Shown here piece by piece: positions 1 to 9,009 of a stretch of 64,000 nucleotides of DNA. The stretch comes from an uncultured Bacteroidales bacterium (GTDB lineage: Bacteria; Bacteroidota; Bacteroidia; Bacteroidales; UBA932). Each line of letters starts with the position of its first letter. The stretch's first letter is position 1. The stretch lies in the NCBI GenBank assembly GCA_900546395.1, contig URDD01000004.1:1-64000 (forward strand), read 5' to 3'. Position numbers and translations under genes: made by a program. The notes beneath the pieces are model-generated. The model had not been told where the DNA came from and searched no databases. It worked only from the letters and a program-made list of their open reading frames with translations.

Positions 1-302
1 AAACTATAAGCTATAAAAATATTGATTATCTTTGCAGCTAGCTAATCATTCCACTTCTATTTGATGCAAGATGAAGAAGATAGCACGTTACAAATCCATT
101 ACCTATTGCCATAAAATGGTTTTGTAAATCATTGAAAGATAGATATATACTGCTAAGCAGAAGCATTGTTGCCAAATCGTTACCGTTGTTTCTCAAATAC
201 TCCGTTAAATGTTTATTTCTCAAATGGTTGTGTCAAACCGTTGAAAATCTAAAATAAATTTGTACCTTCACTCCTGCGGGACGTGAAAAAACAACTTCTA
301 TA
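1..302. other. Left flank without a confident gene
   Basis: No gene can be supported here. The stretch contains a promoter-like TATCTTTG at 27-34 on the plus strand and the left copy of the direct repeat described separately. A 61-codon minus-strand frame (38-223) has no recognisable domain and runs into the repeat. A short plus-strand frame starting near 71 has 18 codons and then stops. Any gene to the left lies outside the window. Confidence 0.6.
157..269 (+). repeat. Left direct repeat flanking the hmu cassette
   Basis: An imperfect copy of 10645-10757 in the same orientation and of the same length, 113 bp. Both copies begin with GCAGAA, share CAAATCGTTACC (173-184 and 10664-10675) and end with the identical AAAATAAATTTGTACCTTC. 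Over the right-hand 58 bases I count 47 identities without gaps. It includes a -7 box TAAATTTG at 255-262. In this copy the promoter faces the 3' end of the hemerythrin-LuxR gene, so it has no gene to drive. Confidence 0.75.
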
Positions 303-1256
303 TTACTTTTGTATATCCTCTATGTTCACCAACTTATTAGCTATTGCATAGATTATCAACCCGGCAATGGTGTGAATTTGCAATTTATTGGAGATATTAC
401 GCCTATGGGTCGTTACAGTATGAACAGAAAGAAACAGATAATCAGCTATTTCTTTGTTATTCATACCTTTAGTAACACAAATTATAATATCTTTCTCACG
501 GTCGCTCAGTAGTTCCAATTTATCTTTGTCAATAATATCATTGTCAGATTCATCTGTATAAAGTATTTGACCATTCTTTTTCAGTTGCTGTTCTAGAAGT
601 TTTACAGCAGGTACAAACAGTTTGTCTTCAATCATACAATGGGAGGTCAAATCCTGTTCACTTAAAATGATTTCTAATAGAACCTGATTTAACTGGTAGT
701 TATTTTTTTCGGGATAGTAGCGGATGATAATATCTTTCAATTCCTTAAGTTTATACCCTATGGGAGCGTGTTTACCCGCAAACGCAGATATACTGAAATT
801 GCGATTCAAGAAACCATCCGATAATTGCTCTACATATGAGAATACGACTTCATTCTCATATTCCATATGTTTGCGAACTTCCTCAACATACTCATCGTAG
901 AACTTTAAGATGAGCATAGCAAGTTCATCTTTCCCTGAACAATCAATAGCCTCAATAAGCTTACGGCGTATACTGGGCAAATTGAAATCCAAATAATATT
1001 CGTGTGCCTGTTTCAGATAACCAATAAGCGATGGTAGCGATACTGATTCATAATTATAGTTCTTGTCTGAAACAAAATTCACTACCTCCAAAAATGTGTT
1101 TTCGTTTACATTATGCATACGACACACATCTCTGACTGATTTATCTCCAAATCCCAGCGATATACCAAAACGCCCCATCACAAGAATCAACATACTGTTG
1201 ACCTTGACCAAATCACGCATCTTATCAGTTGGCTTATAACCAATAGAGTTATTCAT
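303..1256 (-). CDS. Hemerythrin-domain / LuxR-type HTH regulator
   Basis: A likely one-component transcription factor of 317 residues that senses through a di-iron hemerythrin-like domain. Residues 10-60 resemble the N-terminal helical module of ScdA/YtfE-type (RIC) proteins. Residues 80-225 form a hemerythrin-like bundle with candidate iron ligands H85, H130/E134, H163 and H206/E210. Residues 247-310 are a LuxR/GerE helix-turn-helix, with LSDREKDI, NNKEIADYL and SVHTVTTHRRNI. There is no receiver domain. It is divergent from the hmu operon across a 185-base gap, which suggests that it controls haem uptake in response to iron, oxygen or nitric oxide; the signal is inference. In relatives the two domains are more familiar to me as separate proteins. 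A TTG-N20-TAATTTTG promoter lies upstream. The domain calls are strong and the regulatory target is a proposal. Confidence 0.85.
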   Translation of the reverse strand: MNNSIGYKPTDKMRDLVKVNSMLILVMGRFGISLGFGDKSVRDVCRMHNVNENTFLEVVNFVSDKNYNYESVSLPSLIGYLKQAHEYYLDFNLPSIRRKLIEAIDCSGKDELAMLILKFYDEYVEEVRKHMEYENEVVFSYVEQLSDGFLNRNFSISAFAGKHAPIGYKLKELKDIIIRYYPEKNNYQLNQVLLEIILSEQDLTSHCMIEDKLFVPAVKLLEQQLKKNGQILYTDESDNDIIDKDKLELLSDREKDIIICVTKGMNNKEIADYLFLSVHTVTTHRRNISNKLQIHTIAGLIIYAIANKLVNIEDIQK

Positions 1257-1289
1257 TTTTTAATCCTTGAAAATCTTTGTTTGCGACTG

Positions 1290-1320
1290 CAAAATTATAC
1301 TCCTATTTATAAATGGGCAA
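1290..1320 (-). promoter_or_regulatory. Promoter of the hemerythrin-LuxR gene
   Basis: Read on the minus strand: TTG at 1320-1318, a 20-base spacer, and TAATTTTG at 1297-1290. This matches the Bacteroidetes -33/-7 consensus. It lies 34 bases upstream of the start codon. Confidence 0.6.
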
Positions 1321-1359
1321 TACCAAAGAATAGTGAAAAAAGAGTGAAACGGAGTCATA

Positions 1360-1381
1360 AAATACTAAAATCGAAGTATTT
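1360..1381. promoter_or_regulatory. Inverted repeat at the hmu promoter, candidate operator
   Basis: Perfect 7-base arms AAATACT (1360-1366) and AGTATTT (1375-1381) are separated by 8 bases. The right arm ends 20 bases before the -7 box at 1402, so it covers the -33 position. The two-fold symmetry would suit a dimeric LuxR-type protein, and the divergent hemerythrin-LuxR product is the obvious candidate binder. Function is inferred from position only. Confidence 0.45.
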
Positions 1382-1401
1382 CCAGACTGCCAAATCACGG
1401 G

Positions 1402-1409
1402 TAATTTTG
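1402..1409 (+). promoter_or_regulatory. hmu operon -7 box
   Basis: TAATTTTG matches the TAnnTTTG consensus and lies 32 bases before the first operon gene. No good TTTG -33 element is visible, which fits an activator-dependent promoter. The surrounding 15-mer GTAATTTTGCACCAG also occurs exactly at the SusC promoter (19421-19435). Confidence 0.6.
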
Positions 1410-1441
1410 CACCAGGAAAATAACTAAAAAAGATAAACGAT

Positions 1442-1927
1442 ATGAAACTTAAAACAATTGTAATGATGGCTGTCGCGGTACTTTGCTCGGTAGCATGCAG
1501 TGATGATGAGGATGTAATGCCTGTTGCAGATTCAGTAGTTGGAACATATAATGGCACACTGAATATGACAGTTGCCGGAAATAGTGCTGGTTCTTCCGAA
1601 CTGTCAGTGGTAATAACCAAAACGTCTGACTCGATCGTATCAATAGCTATAGTCAATGAAGAAGAATCGACAGGAGGTATGAGCATTAGTAGAATTGAAA
1701 TGGACGGTATTACCGTTACAGATACAGGAAATTCCACCTATGCTCTTTCAAAGGTTGTCCCAGAGGAGGGATTTGCTGCAACAGATACAGGGTCTGCCAA
1801 TAAGACTATATGGACTTTCAAGTCCTTTTCCGGTTCTGTTGAAGAAGGAACACTTGATTTGAACATGGTAGGTCAACCCGGTGCGATGCCGATGTCTATC
1901 ACTATGGCGTTTGCAGGTTCAAAGTAA
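1442..1927 (+). CDS. Calycin-like lipoprotein, hmu-associated
   Basis: A 161-residue exported lipoprotein. The signal peptide ends in a lipobox with Cys19 (CSVACS), followed by Asp/Glu residues typical of surface export in Bacteroidetes. The rest is predicted beta-rich, starting VVGTYNGTL and ending with SITMAFAG, the pattern of Bacteroides calycin-like (lipocalin-type barrel) proteins. It is the first gene of the hmu operon and is followed 21 bases later by hmuY. A haem or porphyrin carrier role would suit the barrel and the location, but no ligand residues can be assigned. It has no histidine. The family call is moderately sure and the function is inference. Confidence 0.7.
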   Translation: MKLKTIVMMAVAVLCSVACSDDEDVMPVADSVVGTYNGTLNMTVAGNSAGSSELSVVITKTSDSIVSIAIVNEEESTGGMSISRIEMDGITVTDTGNSTYALSKVVPEEGFAATDTGSANKTIWTFKSFSGSVEEGTLDLNMVGQPGAMPMSITMAFAGSK

Positions 1928-1948
1928 TGTCTTGAAAATGTGATTAAC

Positions 1949-2608
1949 ATGAACGTAAACAAAAAAACAATATTATTTCTATCGGGAGTGGTAGCGATGC
2001 TATCACTCCCGGCTTGTAATGGTATATTCGAGGACATTTACGATAAACCTCTTGCAGAAGAGAAAAAAGAATTCGGATTTATAGTCGTTGATGACAAGAC
2101 CAATACAGGCCGGATATATATTGATGCAACAGACTATACCGAATGGCACTATATCGACTTGCTCGGCAAAGAGGTTGTAACAAAAAATGTTTATGAGGAA
2201 GCCCCTACCCATTGGGCTTTTGCAGTGCATCGTTACGATGTAAAAACAAATGGCGGTGCGGTTACAGAGAGTAATGCAACCGACTTCGGCTCAATCCCGA
2301 ATATCAGCGTTTTCCCCGAAGAGGCATTCGTTGCAGATGAATGGACTACGGATAAGATAACCGTAGATATGTCTCAAATGCTGGATGGCATAATACTCTA
2401 TGCAGAAGACTACTATAATCCTTGTTTGTCAAAGTGGCTTAATGTAGATACATCTACAATGCCTCCTATATACACACTTTCAAGAAAAATATATCTGCTG
2501 AGACTTTCAGATGGCTCATCTGCGGCTCTTCGCCTCAGTAATTATATGAGCGACGCCGCCACAAAAGGATTTATGACTATTGACTACTTATATCCGATAC
2601 AGTTATGA
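1949..2608 (+). CDS. hmuY: HmuY-family haem-binding lipoprotein
   Basis: A surface haemophore-like lipoprotein that takes haem from host or community sources and hands it to the TonB receptor encoded next. A signal peptide with lipobox LPAC is followed by the family's beta-rich core, including the conserved WHYIDL and HWAFAVHRYDVKTNGG stretches. I chose ATG 1949; a GTG three codons upstream is also possible. The last codons overlap the hmuR start (ATGA). In Porphyromonas gingivalis HmuY, two histidines coordinate haem. After the conserved HWAFAVHRYD segment this protein has no histidine but several methionines, so methionine ligation, as in Bacteroides and Tannerella relatives, is more likely. 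Family assignment is strong. Confidence 0.88.
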   Translation: MNVNKKTILFLSGVVAMLSLPACNGIFEDIYDKPLAEEKKEFGFIVVDDKTNTGRIYIDATDYTEWHYIDLLGKEVVTKNVYEEAPTHWAFAVHRYDVKTNGGAVTESNATDFGSIPNISVFPEEAFVADEWTTDKITVDMSQMLDGIILYAEDYYNPCLSKWLNVDTSTMPPIYTLSRKIYLLRLSDGSSAALRLSNYMSDAATKGFMTIDYLYPIQL

Positions 2609-4755
2609 CAAAAAAAATTACACTTGTTTTGATTGGCATATTCTGTATTATCGATGTTATGGCTCAATGCAGGATATTCGGAACGGTTACCGATAGCAAC
2701 AATGCACCTCTTCCAGGAGCTGCTGTTATAGTCAAAGAACTTTCCAATACAGGAGCAGTTGCAAATGTCGATGGTTACTATGAACTCAGATTACCCGACA
2801 ATAAAGATTATACGATTACCGCAACATATATAGGATACTTTGAGGTATCAAAAAACATAAGTAAGGCACATGGCGGAACGCTAAATTTTCAACTATGCGA
2901 GAATAATACGATTCTTGACCAAGTGGTTGTAACGGGCACCCGCACTCCCAAATTGCTCAAAGATGCACCCATCGTTACACGAGTGATTTCAGAATTGGAC
3001 ATCAAGCATACGGATGCAACGAATATCGGAGACCTGTTGCAAACAGAGTTGCCTGGTATAGAGTTTTCATATTCTATGAATCAGCAGACATCACTCAACA
3101 TGTCGGGCTTTGGTGGTAATTCAGTTTTATTTCTTGTCGATGGCGAGCGATTGGCAGGAGAGACACTTGACAATGTGGATTACAGTCGTTTAAATATGGA
3201 TAATGTCCAGCGAATAGAAATAGTCAAGGGTGCAGCGTCATCACTCTATGGCTCAAATGCTGTCGGCGGTGTTGTCAATATCATCAGCAGGGAATCACAA
3301 GAGCCGTGGTCTGTTAATGTAAATGCTCGCTATGGTGCTCACAATGAACAACGATATGGCGGTTATGTCGGATTCAACCAAGGGCGATTCAACTCACTTA
3401 CCAATGTGCAATACACTTCAATTGATGACATAGACCTTTCAGAGGGTACGAACAATGAAGAGGTTGGAGATTATAGTAAAATATTTGGCAATAAGACGCT
3501 AAACATCAAAGAAAGACTGGTATTTACAGCAATGGATAATCTGAAATTTACGGCTCGTGCAGGATATTTTTTCCGCGAGCGTAATTCTTCAGAGAGTCAA
3601 AAAGAGCGTTATCGCAGTTTTGCAGGTGGTCTGAAAGGTAATTACACGATCAGCGATAAGGACGATTTGGGACTCTCATACTCTTTCGACCAATATGACA
3701 AGAGCGACTATCTCGTATTGAACGACCTTGATGTCCGTGATTACAGTAATGTACAGCATACGCTCAGAACACTATATAACCACACATTTGCCGACAAGCA
3801 TATTCTTACTGTCGGTGGCGATTATATGCGTGACTACCTGATGTCATATCAATTTACCGACGGAGGCAGTTACACGCAACATACAGCAGATGCTTTTGCA
3901 CAGTTTGACTGGAATCCCCATAAGAAATTCAATCTTATTGCAGGACTTCGCTTCGACTATTTTTCAGAAGCTAAGTTATCGCATCTATCTCCCAAATTGA
4001 GCTTGATGTATAAACTGGGCAACTGCTCTTTGAGGGGTTCTTATGCAGGAGGATTCCGTGCTCCAACTCTTAAAGAGATGTATATGAATTTCTATATGGG
4101 AAATATCTTTATGATATATGGCAATCCAGGACTAAAACCAGAATCAAGCCATAATTTCTCGCTATCGGCTGAGTATCTGAAAGGGCAACACAGCCTGACC
4201 GTAACGGGATTCTATAACATTGTTGATGATAGAATTACCACAGCGTGGAATCAGGCATTAGGCGGACAGGTATATACCAATATGTCCCGTCTGCAAGTAG
4301 CAGGTATTGATGCAAATGCTTCGGGAAGATACCGTTGTGGTATTTCGTGGAGATTATCATATGCTTACACCTATGAACATATAAAAAAAGGGGAACCAAT
4401 GCTTTCATCTACACGTCCCCATACTGCAACAGCTCGTATCGCATACGACAAGGATTGGAATAATTACGGCTTGAGTGTGGCTTTGACTGGTCGCTACTTG
4501 TCAAAATTAACCACTGATGTCTATACAGAAATTACGTCATACGAAGAGACAGAAAAGCAGACCTATCCGGGCTATACGATTTGGAAGTTGAACTTGGCGC
4601 AGAGAGTATGGCGAGGCATTAACATCACATTAGCGGTGGATAACCTGTTTAACTATCGCCCCGACTACTATTACAACAATTCACCCGGCACAACGGGAAC
4701 GACCTGCTCTCTTGGAGTATCGCTTGATATAGAACAGATGTTTAAGAAAAATTAA
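2605..4755 (+). CDS. hmuR: HmuR-type TonB-dependent haem receptor
   Basis: A 716-residue outer-membrane TonB-dependent receptor. After a signal peptide ending VMAQ it has a carboxypeptidase-regulatory-like domain (about 22-100), a plug (about 105-235, with VVVTGTRTPK and RIEIVKGAASSLYGSNAVGG) and a 22-strand barrel to the C terminus. At about 480-510 it carries the FRAP and NPGL motifs typical of haem receptors. The histidine usually found between these motifs is absent, and the segment has four methionines instead. It overlaps hmuY by four bases, so the two are probably translationally coupled. It should import intact haem into the periplasm for HmuS. Confidence 0.9.
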   Translation: MTKKITLVLIGIFCIIDVMAQCRIFGTVTDSNNAPLPGAAVIVKELSNTGAVANVDGYYELRLPDNKDYTITATYIGYFEVSKNISKAHGGTLNFQLCENNTILDQVVVTGTRTPKLLKDAPIVTRVISELDIKHTDATNIGDLLQTELPGIEFSYSMNQQTSLNMSGFGGNSVLFLVDGERLAGETLDNVDYSRLNMDNVQRIEIVKGAASSLYGSNAVGGVVNIISRESQEPWSVNVNARYGAHNEQRYGGYVGFNQGRFNSLTNVQYTSIDDIDLSEGTNNEEVGDYSKIFGNKTLNIKERLVFTAMDNLKFTARAGYFFRERNSSESQKERYRSFAGGLKGNYTISDKDDLGLSYSFDQYDKSDYLVLNDLDVRDYSNVQHTLRTLYNHTFADKHILTVGGDYMRDYLMSYQFTDGGSYTQHTADAFAQFDWNPHKKFNLIAGLRFDYFSEAKLSHLSPKLSLMYKLGNCSLRGSYAGGFRAPTLKEMYMNFYMGNIFMIYGNPGLKPESSHNFSLSAEYLKGQHSLTVTGFYNIVDDRITTAWNQALGGQVYTNMSRLQVAGIDANASGRYRCGISWRLSYAYTYEHIKKGEPMLSSTRPHTATARIAYDKDWNNYGLSVALTGRYLSKLTTDVYTEITSYEETEKQTYPGYTIWKLNLAQRVWRGINITLAVDNLFNYRPDYYYNNSPGTTGTTCSLGVSLDIEQMFKKN

Positions 4756-4767
4756 AAAAGCAATCAT

Positions 4768-7700
4768 ATGAAATGGAAGATTAAAATCTGTGCAGGAGTA
4801 ATACTGCTCGCAATTGTGTCAGGAGTTGTGGCATGGAACATTTTGTTCTCCACCACACATATTGCGTTCGTTAACTATCAGGTCATAACACTTGGTCAGA
4901 TAGCCAAATCCAATGAAAATGACCGCATAAAACTCTCTATTCTTGACGTAGCGGAGTTGGATAAAATCAGCAAATACGATGCTGTACTTATCAACGGAAT
5001 GGGACTTCGCATCACTGCGGAGCAGCGGGATATAATACAGAATGCTGCCGATAACGGAGTGTGCGTAATTACAACAATGGCAACTAATCCTGCCAATGAG
5101 ATAATTTCGGCAGATTCCACAACTGTTGTAACAATCAAGGGCTATTTGAATGGTGGAGGTCGTCGAAACTATCGTAATATGCTGACTTACATTCGCCGTA
5201 ATATAAATGGAAAAACAATAGATACAGAAGAACCGGATGCACCCGTCAAGCATGAGCAAAAGCAATTCTATCACATCAATCCATCTGCTCCCGAAGATGA
5301 AGAACTTGACTTCGGCAGTGTGGCTGAATATGAAGTATTCTTGAAGAGGCACAACCTGTTGAAGACGGATGCACCCCGTATCATCATCACAGGACAGATG
5401 GGCGAACCGGAGGAGTTGATTGCCGCATTAGAAAAGAATGGTAATACTGTTTACCCTGTCCGTAATATGCAGACTTTGGTACAAAGCCATCAAGTGGATT
5501 CTATCCATCCTGCGGCTGTCATCAATATGGCTCACGGTAGGATGGGTGATTACATTGTAAATTACCTCACTCGTCAGAATATTCCGCTGTTTGCACCACT
5601 CAACATTAACCGCATGGTCGATGAGTGGGAAGCCGACAAAATGGGGATGAACGGAGGTTTTATGTCACAAAGTATTGTTATGCCAGAAATCGACGGTGCC
5701 ATTCGTCCATATGCATTATTCGGACATCGTCTTGATGAAGAAGGATTTCAACAAGCATTTGCAATTCCTGAACGATTGGAAACCTTTGTTAAGACAGTAA
5801 ACAATCATATCGCGTTACAGAGTAAGCCAAACAACGAAAAGCGTGTGGCCATCTATTATTACAAAGGTCCCGGACAGAACGCATTGACCGCAGCAGGAAT
5901 GGAAGTAGCACCATCACTGTTTAATTTGTTGGTCAGAATGAAGAAAGAGGGCTACCGTATAGAGAACCTCCCGACATCAGCAGGCGAATTCAACAAACTT
6001 ATTCAGTGTCAAGGTGCAGTATTCAATACCTATGCCGGTGGTGCAAAAGCCGATTTCTTGAAAAACGGCAATCCCGAACTCATATCGGCTGATGAATATA
6101 ACAAGTGGACAGCAAAAGCTGTTCGCCCTCAAATGATGGCTGATGTTGTGGCTCTTGACGGTGAGTTTCCAGGCTCATATATATCTACCGAGGATGGCGA
6201 GTTGGCATTGCCTCGCGTTGATTTAGGCAATGTGGTTTTGGTGCCGCAATTGGCAGCAGGAGCAGGAGATGATGATTTTGCCATTGTACACGGTACAGAT
6301 GCGGCTCCTCCTCATGCCTATATAGCCTCTTATCTTTGGGCTCAATATGGTTTTGGTGCCGATGTAATGATTCACTTCGGAACACACGGAAGTTTGGAGT
6401 TTACACCGAAAAAACAAGTTGCCCTCAGTAACAATGATTGGGCAGATGTGTTGGTTGGAGCAATACCGCATCTCTATATCTATTCGATTGGCGATGTCGG
6501 AGAGGGTATGATTGCCAAACGCCGCTCGTATGCGACGCTTCAATCTCATCTGACTCCTCCGTTTATGGAAAGCAATGTAAGAGGTATATATAAAGACCTT
6601 TGTTCTGCTATTCAGCAGTATAATGATTTGCTCTATGCCGATGGCAAGCCAAATACAGATAATGCTGCATTGAAAGTTAAACGCCTTACTGTAGAATTGG
6701 GTATCCATCGTGAACTGCGATTGGATTCCCTTCTCAATGTGCCATATACCGAACAGGAGATAGCCCGTATCGAGAACTTTGCTGAGGAGCTTGCCAATGA
6801 GAAGGTTACAGGCGAACTCTACACAATGGGCGAGCCTTATTCGGCAGAGCGCATACGCAGCAGTGTATATGCTATGTCAACCGACCCCATTGCTTATTCG
6901 ATGCTGGCATTGGACAAGTCAAGAGGTAAGGCAATCGAGGATTTGGAAAAACACAAATCGCTCTTTACTCGCAATTATCTGAACCCTGCCCGTAAGTTAG
7001 TTACAAGATTGCTGGACGGCTCTGTACAGACCTCCGATGACGTAATCTGTCAGACAGCAGGTATCACAATGGATGAACTGAACAATGCCCGAGAAATCGA
7101 ACGTTCTCTCAATACATCACAAGATATGATGTCTATAATGATGGCTATGCAAGCCTCTGGACAATCAATGGGGCATTCCAAAGGAGAATCCAAAAAACAC
7201 GGACACCCCTCGTGGATTCCAAAAGTTGGAAAACAACCGGAACAAGCGAAAGTGTCAGAGGAAAATAAACCTGCCGAGATGCCCGCTCATGTAAAAGCGA
7301 TGTTGGGCATCAAAGAGTACAGCAAGGAAGAAAAAGAACTCGCTCGTGTCATTATAGAGTTGGAGCGTACAATTCGTAATGCGGGTAACTACAAGAAAGC
7401 ATTGGAGAATAGTCCTGAGACTGAGTTTGCTTCACTACTAAATGCGATGAACGGTGGTTACACTGCTCCATCACCGGGAGGTGATCCGATTGCCAATCCG
7501 AACAGCATTCCTACGGGACGCAACCTCTATGCTGTCAATGCAGAAATGACACCGAGTGAGATTGCTTGGAAGCATGGTAAAGAGTTGGCTGAGAATACCA
7601 TCAATATGTATCGTGAGCGACACAATGATTCAATACCCCGTAAGGTAAGTTATACGCTTTGGAGTGGCGAATTTGTAGAAACAGAAGGTGCGACCATTGC

Positions 7701-9009
7701 TCAAATTCTCTATATGTTAGGCGTAGAGCCTATTCGTGATGCGTTCGGAAGAGTTACGGATATCCGTCTTATACCATCCGAGCAACTTGGTCGTCCTCGT
7801 GTCGATGTGGTCGTGCAGACCAGCGGACAGCTAAGAGATATTGCCGCCTCTCGCCTGTTCCTCATTTCTCGTGCCGTAGAGATGGCTGCCGCAGCAAAAG
7901 ATGATAAATATGAAAACTTTGTAGCACAGAGTGTGGTTGATGCTGAGCGAACACTCATTGAGCGCGGTCTCTCGCCTAAGGATGCTCGTGAAGTTTCTAC
8001 ATATCGTGTCTTTGGCGGAGTAAACGGCAACTATGGAACAGGCATTACCGATATGGTACAGAGCGGCGACCGTTGGGAGAATAGTTCAGAAATAGCCGAC
8101 ATTTATCTGCAAAATATGGGAGCCTTCTATGGCAGCGAAAAGGCTTGGGAGCAGGTACAGCAATTCGCTTTGGAGGCAGCTCTTACTAATACAGATGCCG
8201 TTATTCAACCACGACAGAGCAACACTTGGGGAGCATTGAGCCTTGACCACGTGTATGAATTTATGGGCGGAATGAATCTCGCCGTTCGCAATGTTACAGG
8301 CAAAGAGCCCGATGCCTATATGAGTGACTATCGCAATCGAAACAATATGCGTATGCAGGAGTTGAAGGAGGCAATCGGTGTAGAGAGCCGAACAACCATC
8401 TTCAACCCTACATATATCAAAGAAAAGATGAAGGGCGAAGCAAGTGCTGCAGCCGGATTTGCCGAAATTGTGCAAAATACCTATGGATGGAATGTGATGA
8501 AACCAGAAGCAATTGATGATGAGCTGTGGGATGAGGTTTATGAAGTATATATTCAGGATAAGTTCGACTTGGGCGTACGAAACTACTTCGAGCAACAAAA
8601 TCCTGCCGCTTTGCAGGAGATGACTGCTGTAATGATGGAGACAGCCCGAAAAGGTATGTGGGAGGCTTCCGCAGAGCAATTGGCGGCAATCGCAAAACTG
8701 CATACCGAATTGGTCGAAGAGTATAAGCCATCGTGTTCGGGTGCAGTGTGCAACAACAGCAAATTGCGTGAATTTATCGCATCGAAGACCACGCCTGAAA
8801 TGGCTCGTCAATATCAACAGAGTATTCAGGATGTTCGCGAGGCTTCGCTCTCGAATGACAAGAGTATGGTTCTCAAACGCGAGCAGCTGAACGAAGCGGA
8901 TAAGGTTACGACAATAATCAGCAATACCGTTGTGGCGGTGTTGGCTATCGCTGCAATCGTGATATTGGTAGCCGTTGTACGCCGTCGCCGTAAAAAGATG
9001 GAGGAGTAA
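4768..9009 (+). CDS. hmuS: HmuS, membrane-anchored CobN-like chelatase homologue
   Basis: A 1413-residue protein of the CobN/BchH large chelatase subunit family. It has an N-terminal membrane segment (about 6-27), the CobN core with HFGTHGSLEFTPKK near 530-545 and a C-terminal KPSCSGAVC motif, and a second membrane segment near 1382-1403 followed by RRRRKK. The core therefore lies between two membrane anchors, probably on the periplasmic side. Cobaltochelatases insert metal, but hmu-linked HmuS proteins have been proposed or reported to remove iron from haem under anaerobic conditions; I assign that role by synteny. No ChlI/ChlD-type ATPase subunits are nearby. Residues about 784-815 are an unusual Met/His-rich insertion. 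The stop overlaps the hmuT start (TAATG). Confidence 0.9.
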   Translation: MKWKIKICAGVILLAIVSGVVAWNILFSTTHIAFVNYQVITLGQIAKSNENDRIKLSILDVAELDKISKYDAVLINGMGLRITAEQRDIIQNAADNGVCVITTMATNPANEIISADSTTVVTIKGYLNGGGRRNYRNMLTYIRRNINGKTIDTEEPDAPVKHEQKQFYHINPSAPEDEELDFGSVAEYEVFLKRHNLLKTDAPRIIITGQMGEPEELIAALEKNGNTVYPVRNMQTLVQSHQVDSIHPAAVINMAHGRMGDYIVNYLTRQNIPLFAPLNINRMVDEWEADKMGMNGGFMSQSIVMPEIDGAIRPYALFGHRLDEEGFQQAFAIPERLETFVKTVNNHIALQSKPNNEKRVAIYYYKGPGQNALTAAGMEVAPSLFNLLVRMKKEGYRIENLPTSAGEFNKLIQCQGAVFNTYAGGAKADFLKNGNPELISADEYNKWTAKAVRPQMMADVVALDGEFPGSYISTEDGELALPRVDLGNVVLVPQLAAGAGDDDFAIVHGTDAAPPHAYIASYLWAQYGFGADVMIHFGTHGSLEFTPKKQVALSNNDWADVLVGAIPHLYIYSIGDVGEGMIAKRRSYATLQSHLTPPFMESNVRGIYKDLCSAIQQYNDLLYADGKPNTDNAALKVKRLTVELGIHRELRLDSLLNVPYTEQEIARIENFAEELANEKVTGELYTMGEPYSAERIRSSVYAMSTDPIAYSMLALDKSRGKAIEDLEKHKSLFTRNYLNPARKLVTRLLDGSVQTSDDVICQTAGITMDELNNAREIERSLNTSQDMMSIMMAMQASGQSMGHSKGESKKHGHPSWIPKVGKQPEQAKVSEENKPAEMPAHVKAMLGIKEYSKEEKELARVIIELERTIRNAGNYKKALENSPETEFASLLNAMNGGYTAPSPGGDPIANPNSIPTGRNLYAVNAEMTPSEIAWKHGKELAENTINMYRERHNDSIPRKVSYTLWSGEFVETEGATIAQILYMLGVEPIRDAFGRVTDIRLIPSEQLGRPRVDVVVQTSGQLRDIAASRLFLISRAVEMAAAAKDDKYENFVAQSVVDAERTLIERGLSPKDAREVSTYRVFGGVNGNYGTGITDMVQSGDRWENSSEIADIYLQNMGAFYGSEKAWEQVQQFALEAALTNTDAVIQPRQSNTWGALSLDHVYEFMGGMNLAVRNVTGKEPDAYMSDYRNRNNMRMQELKEAIGVESRTTIFNPTYIKEKMKGEASAAAGFAEIVQNTYGWNVMKPEAIDDELWDEVYEVYIQDKFDLGVRNYFEQQNPAALQEMTAVMMETARKGMWEASAEQLAAIAKLHTELVEEYKPSCSGAVCNNSKLREFIASKTTPEMARQYQQSIQDVREASLSNDKSMVLKREQLNEADKVTTIISNTVVAVLAIAAIVILVAVVRRRRKKMEE

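Noticed and set aside
71..127. Short plus-strand frame starting MKKIARYKSITYC
   Set aside because: It stops after 18 codons and the continuation is full of stops. It could be a decayed fragment, but nothing supports a gene call.
38..223. 61-codon minus-strand frame at the left end
   Set aside because: It has no domain, no promoter or ribosome site of note, and half of it lies in the flanking repeat.
8086..8817. 243-codon frame antisense to hmuS
   Set aside because: It lies wholly within the well-supported chelatase gene; its Cys/His-rich composition is what results from reading the opposite strand.
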